64,000 bases of DNA from Urechis unicinctus (lineage: Eukaryota > Annelida > Polychaeta > Xenopneusta > Urechidae): contig CM067356.1 of the NCBI GenBank assembly GCA_034190875.2, positions 22,193,258 to 22,257,257 on the forward strand. Reading direction: 5' to 3'. Below are positions 37,292 through 49,254 of this stretch, piece after piece; position 1 is the stretch's first letter; every line of letters begins with the position of its first letter. The notes under the pieces are model-generated. The model saw only the letters and a list, made by a program, of their open reading frames with translations. It was not told where the DNA came from and made no database searches. A program made the position numbers and the translations under genes.

Positions 37292-40200
37292 ATATATATA
37301 TTGCAATGTCTCACCACGTGTCCGACCAAGGCCCGGAACGCTTTTGTGATATTTTAATTTATGTAATACCTGTTGCCTAGGTGATGAGCAATACGCAAAA
37401 TGAAATCACCCAAGCCTGTTTCCCGTCAGACGAGTTGTCCAGCAGACGGCGCCCCGATACGGTGAGCATCGCTGCATCGTCATGTCATCATTTGCCATTT
37501 TCGCACGGTAGCCGGTTGATAAATGTGGCCGATTATTATGGAGGCTGTTGGTCCATGTTGCAGGCGGGAATGCAGTTTAAAGCCAGTCTGGGTCAGCTGA
37601 TGACCATCCTGCTGTCCAAGGAGCCATCTTACATCCGCTGTATCAAGCCTAATGAGGACAAGCAGCCCAGTGAGTGGATCTGTGTACCTGGAGAATTACT
37701 CAAGTTAACAAAACGGCTGTTCTAATCAATGTCACAGTGAAGTATATATCGGTGTGTTTGTGACAGACACATTCAACGAGCAGATCGTGCGTCACCAGGT
37801 GAAGTACCTGGGTCTGATGGAGAACCTGCGGGTTCGGAGGGCGGGATTCGCCTACAGGAGGGAGTACCCCGTCTTCCTTCACAGGTAACCCTCTCGTCAT
37901 CTTCAACAGAGCAATCCTTGAAATTAATATCAACACTGAATGTGTGTATATTCACAGGGTTGAAGCGTGGGTAATGGTAGGTAAATACGCTTATGATAGC
38001 TTGAGGTTGTCTTCACAACAGATATAGTGGATTAAGGGAACCCACCAGGTGTAGAGGCATTCTGATGCTGTGCAGTTTCGAGTTTCAAGTGCCCATCTTG
38101 TGTGAATCAGGTACAAGTCCCTCTGCCCAGACACGTGGCCGGTCTACCAGGGTTCTGCGCGGGAAGGAGTGGCCGTACTGTGTCGCCACCTGCAGTACGA
38201 GGAGGAGGATTACAGCATGGGCAGGTAAGGTTGGTGTGGGCGCCGTGGGATCTGGGCTATGCTGGTGGGCATGTGGGGCTGCCCTCGTGTGTATATGGTG
38301 CTAACACAGCTTTGGTTGGTTTGGAATTCAGAACGAAGATCTTTATTCGCTTCCCGCGAGTTTTATTTGCTACAGAAGATGCTTTGCAGAAGCGGAAGCA
38401 TGAGTTGGGTGAGCGAAATACTGTTGCAGCAAAATTGATCACCTCGCTGTTGCATTGAATGTCGTTTATCAGTTCTGTGATTCTGGGCTATTGCTGTTGC
38501 AGCCACTGTGATCTCTGCTAGGTTCAGAGGCTACATCGAGCGGAAGAGGTTCCTCATCAAGAAACACGCAGGTAATATCATCATCGCACCTGCTCTGGGT
38601 GATATCGAACAATGGAGGTGTCATGTGGTTGGGCATTCTTACGAGGACTTGATTGGTGCTTGATGTTTTCACAGCCACAAAGATCGCCAGCGTGTGGAAG
38701 ATGTACAGGGCCAAGAAACTGCTCGTGCGGCGACGAAAAGCAGCTCACGTCATTCGCAGGTAATGTCACTCGCAGGTCATGTCCTCCGTAGGTAATGTCC
38801 TACGTAGGTAATGTCACCTATAGACGCTGCCATCCACTAGTAATTTTTATTCTCTGGTTGTGATTCACATGATTATAAGAAGACACATTCGCCAATTTTG
38901 TAATATCACAAAATGTATACAACAGGAGCCAAATCGAGATACGTTGGTAACATCATGTTATGTTGCATCTTAGTTATTCCTGCCGTGGAAAATAGAACCG
39001 CTGGATGATTACACTCCATGTTGTTATACCCTTACAGGTATATCAAAGGATTCATCTTACGTAATCAAGTGATCTGTGAGGAGAATCGACTCTTTATCAA
39101 CTACATGCGCTACAACTTCCTCATGCAGCTGCGCAACAAACTGCCTACGTCCGTGCTTGACAAGGCGTGGCCCGCAGCGCCATCCCTGCTGCAGGAGGTA
39201 AATCTAGCAGTTTTCATTGATAGTCTGGGTTGATAATGTGTAATGTATGAATGGTGTCTGTTTGTGGTTATTGTAATGTAAAAATGACGCACGTGTGTGG
39301 TTTGTGTAATATAAGAATGACGTATGTGTGTGGTTTGTGTAATGTAAGAATGACGCCTGTGTGTGGTTTGTGTAATGTAAGAATGACGCCTGTGTGTGGT
39401 TTGTGCAATGTGTGAATTGCGCCCGTTTGTGTTTTTTGTTATGTATGAACGACATCTGTGTGTGGTTTGTATAATGTTGTAACGTATGAACGACGTCTGT
39501 GTGTGGTTTGTATAATGGTGTAAGGTATAAACGACGTCTGTGTGTGGTTTGTGTAATATTGTAACGTATTAACGACATCTGTGTGTGGTTTGTATAATGT
39601 TGTAACGTATTAACGACATCTGTGTGTGGTTTGTATAATGTTGTGACGTATAAACGACGTCTGTGTGTAGTTTGTGTAATGTTGTAACGTATGAACGACA
39701 TCTGTGTGTGGTTTGTATAATGTTGTAACGTATGAACGACGTCTGTGTGTGGTTTGTATAATGTTGTAACGTATAAACGACGTCTGTGTGTGGTTTGTAA
39801 AATGTTGTAACGTATAAACGACGTCTGTGTGTGGTTTGTGTAATGTTGTAACGTATAAACGACATCTGTGTTTGGTTTGTGTAATGTTGTAACGTATGAA
39901 TGACATCTGTGTGTGATTTGTGTAATGTTCTAACGTAAGAACGACATCTGTGTGTGGTTTGTGTAATGTTGTAACGTATGAACGACATAAGTGTGTGGTT
40001 GTGTAATGTTGTAACGTATGAACGACATCTGTGTGTGGTTTGTGTAATGTTGTAACGTATGAACGACATCTGTGTGTGGTTTGTGTAATGTTGTAACGTA
40101 TGAACGTCTTCTGTATGTTGTTTGTGTAATGTTGTAACGTATAAACGACATCTGTGTGTGGTTTGCCCAGTCCTCGGACCTGCTACGGACCCTCTACATG

Positions 40201-41888
40201 GGTAACATGGTGAGGAGTTACACGATCAAGCTCACACCAGCCAGGAAAACTCAGGTAGACGCAATCACTATCAAGCAATGGTGTGATCGATTACTGATAA
40301 TTATAAAACACAATACAACACTCGGTTCCATTCCTAACCGTTTCATGGTGGTCTTAAGTTGACTATGGGGACTTCCTTCCCCTAACATCGATGTTACTTT
40401 TACAGTTGGAGCAGAAAGTCGTCGCTGAGCGAGTGTTTAAGGGGAAGAAAGAGAATTATCCTCAGAGCATCGGGAACCTGTTTGAGAACACTCGTCTCAG
40501 TAAGTCCTCTTATCATATATCACATTTGACAATAATGATATGCAGCTCCATATTTGAACCTGATATCGTCTAGGACCAGTATTATTTGTTCTTTCATAAG
40601 TTGGTTTCTTGTTTAAGTTGAAAACAATCATGAACGAGCCGACGGGAACTTGTCACGTGCACGTGATTACAATAGTTTTTTAATGTGCGCGTTATGGAAG
40701 GTTTGATGTGAAGATCTTGGGACTTATGACTAATTGTTTTTCTAGATGATTCTCAGCAAGTTCTATTGAAACAAGGTTTCTCCAGCACGATCAAACAAGC
40801 CAGTGAGACTATACAGGTGAACATATGTTCATGTTCAGTTACCTACAATTGGCCATATAATATTTACCTACTGAAAACCAAATTTATAAGTGGCCAAATG
40901 TTACTTCCTTGTTGAAATATGGTCCTGTCCCCCCTCCCCACAGTACTCCAGTCTTGTGACGAAATACGACCGACATGGTTACCAACCACGACAGCGGGTG
41001 TTGGTGGTGACGTCCGAGTCGGTGTACATACTGGGCGATAAAGACTTGAAAGTGAAGGAGAGGATTGCTTACGTTCACCTCAAAGGTGACTGGCCATTAG
41101 CTGTTGTTGTCTATCTTATTATTACATAACCCATTTCATATTCAATTTCGATACACGGTATATTGTTTGTGTTCTTCAGGTGTGTCCGTTAGTAGGTTGT
41201 CCGACACTGTGTTTGTTTTACACATCGATACTCAACAAAAACAAAATGCCACAAAGGTAAGGTCACTGTTTTCTTTCTTACTGTTCTGTTTCCATGCATT
41301 AACATTTACCAATGTGCTTTGTAAATTATTTAGAAACTAGCATGGTGAATTCGCCCGTTGTTCAATAACAGTAATTAATGCTTTTGCATTTGTGTTATCA
41401 GGGAGATTTTGTGCTGAGTAGTCCTTTCATTTATGAAGCTGTAGTAAAGATAGTCTTAAGCGCCAAGAATGAAAGCAACATCCAGTTTACCAACGAAAGG
41501 TAATTAAATCTTAACAATACAACAATTATATCCTTTCTGCATCTCTTAAGACCATAACGCTCAGAACCTAATCGTCATGGTGACAACATTCTCTCAGTGG
41601 TAAGATAGTATGGTGCTCGTATAAGTCGTTGAGATTATCTAGCATAGTGCTATTTACGTCACAGCATCTCTCACTTCATGCCGGGCGGCAAGCAAGGTCT
41701 CATCGAATTCACAAAGGGGCCCCGGTCTTCTGTCGCCAAGAGCAAGAAAGGACTGCTGGTTGTAAGTCTTATGCGACCATCACTACTTTCGTCGATGAGT
41801 CTTGCCTTATCCACTCGTCGTACATTATGAAAATGTGGGAAACACTTATATGTTACTTGCTTTTTTTCAGACTGCGCTTGCCACGTAA
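31838..41888 (+). CDS. MYO1C: Unconventional myosin class I, MYO1C/MYO1H type, complete, 28 coding exons
   Basis: Single-headed actin motor linking membranes to cortical actin. Exons: 31838-31963, 32568-32683, 33322-33520, 33608-33688, 33807-33986, 34937-35032, 35249-35362, 35571-35642, 35734-36027, 36147-36227, 36428-36565, 36691-36786, 37381-37461, 37564-37669, 37767-37884, 38111-38224, 38332-38408, 38503-38571, 38675-38759, 39038-39197, 40171-40254, 40406-40499, 40746-40816, 40944-41085, 41180-41256, 41402-41499, 41665-41761, 41871-41888. All are GT-AG with compatible phases, giving 1,027 residues (human MYO1C short form about 1,028). Start [15 protein letters not shown] matches that form. 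Motor: P-loop GESGSGKT (about 105-112), switch [11 protein letters not shown] (157-166), DIYGFE (380-385), actin-binding and converter blocks [31 protein letters not shown]. Neck: three IQ-like motifs (about 697-775). Tail: TH1/PH with [12 protein letters not shown], which keeps the Lys and Arg known to bind phosphoinositides in human MYO1C. The frame is open upstream of the ATG to the acceptor, so a longer N-terminal isoform is possible. MYO1C and MYO1H cannot be told apart here. Confidence 0.95.
32719..33011. repeat. Fold-back AT/GATA repeat in myosin intron 2
   Basis: TA-rich microsatellite in which the left half carries GA interruptions (GATAGATATA, TATAGAGAGATA). The right half carries the complementary TC interruptions (TATCTCTCTATC). 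The two halves can pair as one long imperfect hairpin. Confidence 0.85.
34558..34618. repeat. Perfect short palindrome, partly duplicated, in myosin intron 5
   Basis: A 35-base perfect hairpin at 34584-34618 has 16-base arms, ATTTACTATGGTGAAG and its complement, around a GGG loop. Its first 26 bases are repeated directly in front (34558-34583). It resembles the end of a small fold-back element; no target-site duplication could be identified. Confidence 0.85.
36916..37295. repeat. Fold-back AT/GAGA repeat in myosin intron 12
   Basis: About 380 bases. The left part is TATA with GAGAGA runs, the middle is pure (TA)n, and the right part is TATA with TCTCTC runs. The purine-rich and pyrimidine-rich halves are complementary, giving a long imperfect inverted repeat. 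Confidence 0.87.
39230..40165. repeat. 41-bp minisatellite filling myosin intron 20
   Basis: Over twenty tandem copies of a unit of about 41 bases whose core is CGACATCTGTGTGTGGTTTG followed by a TGTAATGTTGTAACGTATGAA-like half. Left copies are shorter and more diverged (about 36 bases); right copies are regular. The array occupies practically the whole intron 39198-40170. The last copy runs to TCTGTGTGTGGTTTG, immediately followed by CCCAG and the next exon. Confidence 0.96.
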
Positions 41889-42440
41889 TGCAGCATCAAG
41901 TAAAATGGATGAGCTTTGAACCTCTCTGCAAAACAGACAAGACTGTTTGCTGACCGTGTATATTTGTGTTCCGTACTATCATAGTATATGCTGATACATT
42001 GCGCTTTCATTGTGGACACGTCTGGTGGGCTATGGTGTTCTTGGTGATTTCGTGTGCGTTCATGGTAGTAAATGGTGAGGGTTCATCGTCAGTGCATGAT
42101 GACAATATCTTATGTAGTGGTATGTCGATGCCCGTTTCGTTGGTGAAAGACCGATTTTCTGGGATCAGGCGAAATGTCGCGCGATGTCATCCTGTAGTCT
42201 GTGCTGAAATCACGGTGCTAATCGTTATCATTGTATGCCCAATTAACTGCCATCATTTGTGTATATTATCTTTTTTGTTGTATATTTATAGTTTATTCGA
42301 TTTGTATCTCGATTCAATCCTCCACATACGCCTTTTAACACTAGACATCAGTGACTATAAACATGTCTTTCTCTGATCTGTTGTATATTCCAGATATGTG
42401 ACATTTACACTTGACAATAAACTGATGATTCACGTTTACC
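41889..42440 (+). other. Myosin 3' UTR
   Basis: Non-coding sequence after the myosin stop, ending near a canonical AATAAA. Some open frames are present but without family signature. Confidence 0.6.
42416..42421 (+). terminator. Poly(A) signal of the myosin gene
   Basis: Canonical AATAAA about 530 bases after the stop codon; cleavage expected some 10-30 bases further. Confidence 0.6.
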
Positions 42441-42731
42441 TATATACAAACACAAACCCCTTCAACGTTGTTCGCCAAATCTTCTATCTTACTGAAATAA
42501 CCTATTAAGTATTTTCCTTTTAATTCCCCAACACCAACAAGAAGTGAGACTGATACGTCAGATGTTGGAAGCGAGTACGCGAATGGCTGAGCAGACATGG
42601 GATAGACTACTACATGGAAGGCGATGCTGACGTCATCACTCGCTGTTCCCCGCCACTATTACTTCTGATAGAACCTCTTGCACACCACGTCTTAGCCTAC
42701 ATGGTCTGTGGGTCAGTGGTAATGCAACAAT

Positions 42732-43041
<310 letters not shown>

Positions 43042-43068
43042 CCCCCCACATTAAGGGGTACGGGCTCT

Positions 43069-43115
43069 GATATATATATATATATATATAGAGATAGATA
43101 TATAGATATATAGAG

Positions 43116-43205
<90 letters not shown>

Positions 43206-43232
43206 ATATATATATATATCTCTATCTATATA

Positions 43233-43294
<62 letters not shown>
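43069..43294. repeat. (TA)n satellite with GA-left and TC-right interruptions
   Basis: Third example of the fold-back pattern: TATAGAGAGAGATATA-like words on the left (43090-43120) and TATCTCTATCTATA-like words on the right (43200-43235), with pure TA between and after. Confidence 0.85.
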
Positions 43295-43295
<1 letters not shown>

Positions 43296-43309
43296 GGATT
43301 TGGATGGTG

Positions 43310-43395
43310 TGTCTCCGGCCGTGACTGGCTCTAGGTTGGCTACTAGGACATCTGCCTCCATGACATGGGTCATCCTCTACCGACTTAGCCACCTA
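43310..43395 (-). repeat. Possible tRNA-derived SINE head (weak)
   Basis: On the minus strand the segment reads TGGCTAAGTCGGTAGAGG, which fits the tRNA box A consensus TRGCNNAGYNGG. It continues for about 75 bases into a TA satellite. A clear box B was not found, so it is not a functional tRNA gene. A tRNA-derived short interspersed element next to a microsatellite tail is one explanation. Confidence 0.25.
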
Positions 43396-43399
43396 CATC

Positions 43400-45800
43400 A
43401 AAGGTTTGCATCGAAATTCCAAAATACGTAAGATATATGAATTTCTCTTGGGGCAGGACGAAGCTCATTGGACGCATCATCTACACACAAAACGCTGCCG
43501 AATCCTTCAGGTAACAGACCAAAGACTCAGATCTTTCTATTACGGCCATCCAACATCGTGTAATCGATGGTTTCTTCCAACAGAAATTTCGTTGTCGTAC
43601 TGTTAGACGCCGAGCTGGTTGCGATGGTGACTGTGTCGCCATCTATCCATAAGTCTTAGTTAAGCATGACGCTAGTCAGTGAATACCTCAACGCTGAATC
43701 GAAGCCTGAAACGAAAGAGATCCACATCTATTTATGTGATGACACATCCGCCTAGGGTTACAAGCAAAGAGTGTATACGATCTTAATATCATACAGCAAC
43801 TACTATGTGGGCGATGACAACTCATCCAACTTGTCACTATCCACCAGTCCCCAACAAACCCCTCCGCCATGGTGAGTTTCGGGAGAACAATACAGATCGT
43901 ATTAGCAGTTACGTCACGGATATATGGGTTCCAAATGATTTCAGTTCAGTAGGCTTATAAAGCCCATTTACGTAGTGATATTGTTTTCGGCGGACTGGTC
44001 TGCGTGTTCTGGAACTGTGACCGTTCTCGGTCGGGAAGCAACTGAAATGATGTGTTACAAGGCACCACGCTTTACACATGCTCCGAAACGCTTTCGCTAT
44101 TGAACCCGAGTTCGATGCCAACAGTAATAGATACCAGGCAAGGAGAATAAGTCGATACTACCTCTACTGTATAGATATTGGTGTTTTGATAAATCACGTG
44201 CAACCATTGCGCCGCCACCGCGCCCCCAGAAAGTGGACTAGATCGATCCACAGTCCACACCTCCATGCCTCTAGAAAGGATGACTATGTTCAATTCACCG
44301 ATCGCTCCGACTAAAAGGGAAGGTGGTGCAGGTGTGGGATGGATTAATCATTAAATTAATGAGAGCCCTCATATAGAACCAGAATTACAACACCACTTCT
44401 AAGAGACTGTATTTAAAAGAGAGATACTTAGTCGGTATAAGATACAGATGAACGCATTCAGCCGGAGCATGCTCCTTTGGACAGCTGCATGTCATGCTAG
44501 CGTATGACCTTTCAACTCCATGTGGTTTATTCGAATCGTCATAACGCTAGTTATAATCTGTCAGCCTGTAAGTTTTCGAACCCCTGCACACCAGGGAGTC
44601 GAGCTTGTACGGCATGACGCCGTCAAAAGGGTATTACCAAATCATAACGTCTGATATCAGCACCGACCCACAGGCACAGCGCACGAAGGTAAGTATAAGA
44701 TTTAACGGCATTCCAACACGAGTTTGTTAAATGGTGCCAAATTAGGCACACACGCCGACTAGACATAAATGAGATGAAATATTGCGTTTTTCACTGTAGT
44801 ATGTTGACAAATATGTACGAGGAATTGACATCACCATGCTTTTAATCGGAACTTCCGTTAATTAAATTTTCATGTCAGTTACATTGATGATTTTTCAAGC
44901 GAATATTCTTATCTACATTCGAATGGGATCATCAATGAGGAGCTATTGACAAATATACTGCTTTGAACATATTATATCCCATCTGGTGATTTATTGTTGC
45001 CAGTACAGAGCGGTTCTCGGGTCTAAAGACCGCATGCTCATCGACACCTCATATGTCACGCGAAAGGATCACATGGAATTGTCACACACGTGTGTGACAC
45101 ACCACAGGGCCTGGCACCAATGGATCCATCTTGTACTGATTTGGCTCAAGAAAAAAATATCATTCCAGGAGGGCGCTGTCATGCTGCGGCAATTAAGACC
45201 GATGGCTTCCCAACCAAATCATAATGTTTTTCTCTGCTTCATAACAAACTAAAGCTGAATGAGTAATCAATTACAAAAAAATGGCGGGTATCCCAGAGAG
45301 AGTCATCTCTAGTGGCATTTTGCGCAGTGAGTGTGTTCCATTAGCCGTTCCCCAGGTCACGTGGCATTACAATGCGAACCGCGTGTTTTATAGACGGGGG
45401 GTTATCACAACGGCACAGTGTCTGTTTCCTTTTCGCTCATCCGTCCCTAAGGGTCAATATTCATTTGTCACGTATCGCCATTTCAAATTAGTGTCCATTA
45501 TGACATACTATGCTGAATCAATTGAGTGAACCAGGCCGTTGTGCACGGCAGATGTAAATGTCACAGAGGGACAGAAAGTTTTTATCTCCATTTATTCTCA
45601 GTTTAGAACGCATTTAGAACGCATGACACAAAAAATTAACGCAAACAAATGTGCATATTTTTGAGAGCTCGATTATCGATGGCTGTCACATTCACATTCA
45701 ACAAGAAGTAAAATGAACGCTAAAAACCTAAAAGTTAAAAAGCGTTACCTAAACGAGTGCCTATGGTTGAAATATTTATTAAAAAGACAAATTAGACCTA
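43400..45800. other. Non-coding, nothing firmly supported
   Basis: No recognisable coding exon. An 18-base perfect palindrome with a CACGTG centre lies at 45081-45098. Open frames of 60-90 codons occur on both strands without signature. Confidence 0.4.
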
Positions 45801-45801
45801 T

Positions 45802-45804
<3 letters not shown>

Positions 45805-45894
<90 letters not shown>
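45805..45894. repeat. (TA)n microsatellite
   Basis: About 90 bases of pure TA dinucleotide. Confidence 0.97.
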
Positions 45895-45898
<4 letters not shown>

Positions 45899-45969
45899 GA
45901 ATAAGACGTTATTAACGTTGGTCAAGCAAAACACGGTCTACTCGATATGAGTACCGATATTGAATAACA

Positions 45970-46138
45970 ATTAGAATGAACTTACTGGCCATGGCACAAT
46001 CTATTAAGACTTCACAAACTTATACTATTTGCATTGCATTCAGCATCACCACTATGAGCATATGAACGCAATTTTGACAACCCTCCATTTGGATATACAT
46101 GTCCACGATTCCCGCTTAGCATGATACGATACATGACC
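45970..46138 (-). repeat. Inverted repeat, copy 1 (partner 51281-51430)
   Basis: The reverse complement of this stretch matches 51281-51430. Shared words include TTAGAATGAAC, CTGGCCATGGCACAATCT and TCAGCAT, and AATCGTGGACAT read on the partner. Identity is high but with indels. An open frame on the minus strand (46012-46296) and one on the plus strand at the partner both end in a NAxSISL-type string. The copied piece may thus come from an old exon, but I cannot assign a family. Confidence 0.7.
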
Positions 46139-46299
46139 CCTGCTTGATAACTCCCTGCATCATGTACCTTCATCATAGGACACGCCTTTTTCTCATATCT
46201 TTTATCTGACACAATGTTTCCTTCTGGCAATAATCGATGATGGCAGCCAAGGACTGCCAGATCCTGAATGGCAAAGCTATCATTGAAGAACCTCAATCG

Positions 46300-48660
46300 A
46301 GGTGTTATAGATGTAAGAGATTAATCATGTACGTGAATGCTGAAAGGGGCAGTGTTATAAAAACAACAGTAGGCTTTATGTATATTGAAGAATGATTTGT
46401 GCATTCGCCACATATAAAATTATATTCGGTCTGCCTCCTGTAGGATCACAAACTTCATTGCTGATGCTTACATAATTGAGGTTTCTCATGAGATAGGAAT
46501 GGAAGTAAATGATCCAATGTCGCACAGGACATCAACTACTGATTATTTGACGCAATATGTACGAATAGGTCTAGGAAGTGAAATATCTTTAAAAACCTAG
46601 TGATGTTTCAATTTGGTTTGAAAGGTATTAAGTTAGCTCAAATTACCAGATATCGATTCGCACGTTTTTGTTGAAGTTGCTTATACAATAAATGGTTTCA
46701 TGCGAGAAGGGAATGATGATAAAATGCAGGTGAATCGATTTCTGGTCGGTTGCAGTAAAGTAGATATGAAAGAGTTTGATATGTACAAATGGGGCAAGGT
46801 GCTATGCCAATCGTTTGTGCTGATTTGACGAATGCATTTCACTGGCTTGAATACCAATAGAGCAAACTAAGCACCATGAGCAACAGCGCTTCATGTGTTG
46901 GCTCGAAATAGAGCGCACGTTATAGTGGAGGACTACTTACTTGACCAAGATGAGATTAACACCATAAGCTTTGAACGTATATCTCTATTGGAGGATTTCA
47001 ATCGAATATGGAAATATATGCACATTCAATTTGTGCCGCTCTTGTGAATTCACAGAGCGTGTAAGATTGGATTGATTAGCTTAATTACTTAGCTCCACGA
47101 ATAGTGAGCAACTCTTCTTATTATGCTCTCATCCATATATCACAAAATGCAGTGGCTTATTGTTGATCCTAGGCCAACTGCTAGGAATTTTGGAATGGTG
47201 AAATATCGATTCTGTGAAGCAATTATCGATATAATAAGGGTGGTTAAAGCGGGTCGACTGCTGTGGGTCGAAGAAATGCGTTTGTGTCCAGTTAAATTAT
47301 TCATATTCAACATTGTGACACTTTGCTGATCAGGTGTCAGTTAATATTCTACCTATAAATTATTCCTTTTGAAGTGTTAAAGCATTACCGACTATTGATA
47401 TTACTTATCATATTACGCAATGATATCATGCATCTTGCCCTGGCATCGTTTTAGAATTGGACTCCCTGGCGTGCAATCCACAGAGCAGCACCTACTGTAA
47501 GCTTTAATTAGCCTGAAACATAGTTAAAGGTCCACTTATTTGAGCAGAAGCCCATTAATGGTCACTACGATAACTGGTAATACAACTTTGATTGATGGGG
47601 GTTTTACCTGTAACCTGCGACAGCATGCATATATAAACCTTATATATATTTGTATAATTTAGATTTGATAAATAGGGATTGCTTATCAATGCATCAACCA
47701 CTTACAAACTTATAGTCAGTGCTATTATCTTGTACCTAACACGTGCATTTTGCTGCCATAAACATTGAACCAAGCAATTGGTTTCAGTCCGTATCATTTG
47801 CAACGAGCAATCTAATTAACATCAAGGCACCAAACATCACACGAGCATCTGCTTTTGGAAGAAATGTGTAGAAATTAGCGGATATACATCATGATATCGT
47901 CAGCGTAAAAAGACATGTTGTCTCACAACCATATCGGGTTTAAGTCGCGTAAATAGATGAAATAGGGTTGACAATTGATCCAGGTACTTCAACGTATATA
48001 TGATTGCTGTTTATTAAGAGATAACAATGGGGTTCGTGTTTTCTATTTGTAGGAATGGCAATTACTCGTGTATGTATCGAACCAACCTTGGGATACTCTA
48101 GATTTTATGGCGATTACCACCAAGCTGTGCTAGGGTTCACTTTGATATATCAATATCTATTCTATAAATGCTCTGTGGAAAGCAGATATTCTGGTATTGT
48201 CGAATATGAGAGCACACAAGAACGGCAAATGATACAATGCGTCATGATCCTGTTTACTTGACGGCCACCGTTTTATCCCGAAGATACGTCTACAAACATA
48301 TGCTGTGTGTATAATATATATGAATCTTAACACCACATATGACACATATATATGAATGTCCACCAATAATGATGGGGCTTAGTGGCATATTAAATTATGA
48401 CAATTTCGTTTCCGCAGTATTGATTCACTCACGCATAATGGATGGATGCATTACCATTGTGAAACAATGCAACCATGCTACAGTGCTTTTCATGCTATAC
48501 ATGCTACAGGTCACTCATGCTTCATATGCGGAAATATCATTAGCAGGTTTGACAGAAAACCCAAACGATTGATTCAGGAATAGTGAAGCATATAATTGCA
48601 ATTGTGGTAAATTAATTATATTGTAATCATCGCAATACATCACCATTCTTCACTATTAAA
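46300..48660. other. AT-rich non-coding sequence
   Basis: No supportable gene. The part 46438-46517 is similar to 55441-55528 (GGATCA...AAC, then TTTCACATGA/TTTCTCATGA, ATAGG, GTGGATCAA-like), in the same orientation. Confidence 0.4.
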
Positions 48661-48663
48661 CCA

Positions 48664-48830
48664 CGGCAGCGATTACAGCGTACTTCAGCGCTGTTAGCAG
48701 TCGCTACCACTACGTTATATTGTTCTATTGTTGGATGCAAAGCAGTCGATATATCTGTATGTACAGTTTGATTGGTTGGTATTGAGTGGTAAATGAGCCA
48801 CTTATATAGTTTCGCATAGAAGTTAGATCT
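48664..48830. repeat. Upstream segment present three times, copy 1
   Basis: Segment with GCTGTTAGCA, TATTGT, GCAAAGCAGTCGATA and TGTACAGTT words. Related copies at about 56825-56985 and 59151-59300 keep the same order of words (GCTGTTAGCAA, ACAAAGCAATCA, ACAGT.GATT/GATCG). In copy 1 and copy 3 it precedes the start of a KCNMB-like exon by a few hundred bases or less. Confidence 0.65.
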
Positions 48831-49205
48831 TTGTACATTTCATAACACTCACACCAGAGTTTAAGCATGTGTCGGTTCTATTAGGTTAGGTTTGTCTATT
48901 GAGAAATACACTGCAGTCAATAGCATGATTTGAAGTGGGATTGGCTGGCGTACAGTGGTAAAATAGTCACACATTGGGCAATATACACAGCTCTCTCCTT
49001 TGTGAATACGGCATGCCAGTTAAATATAATTGCTTGGTAAATGAGCCTGGTCGCTGCTTCATCTGTTGCTGCTGCTGCTAAGGAGGCTGGGTAGAGCCAA
49101 CTACGATCAGCCAATAAGGTACTTGGCGAGGAGTGGCTTACATTGGTAGGCAAGGGGGGCGAGTAGCGGCGGTATAGGTGCGCTTGTTGTATGATACTGA
49201 GCAGC

Positions 49206-49212
49206 TATAAAG
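49206..49212 (+). promoter_or_regulatory. TATA box of the KCNMB-like gene
   Basis: TATAAAG within a locally GC-rich stretch (49150-49310), 49 bases before the preferred start codon at 49255. A transcription start about 30 bases downstream would fall near 49237, which argues against using the ATG there. Confidence 0.5.
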
Positions 49213-49254
49213 GCGCCTGCAGTCGCAGCACCCGAAATGATAGCCTGGCGCGCC

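Noticed and set aside
39204-40151. Several 98-166 codon minus-strand frames with [10 protein letters not shown]-type repeats
   Set aside because: They read the 41-bp intronic minisatellite antisense to the myosin gene; three units equal 123 bases, which keeps the frame open.
39230-40165. Regular repeat array that could be mistaken for a CRISPR
   Set aside because: Units are contiguous, with no unique spacers, and the DNA is eukaryotic.
49237-49254. First ATG of the KCNMB-like frame as start codon
   Set aside because: It lies about 30 bases after the TATA box, where transcription would begin; the ATG at 49255 has a stronger context.
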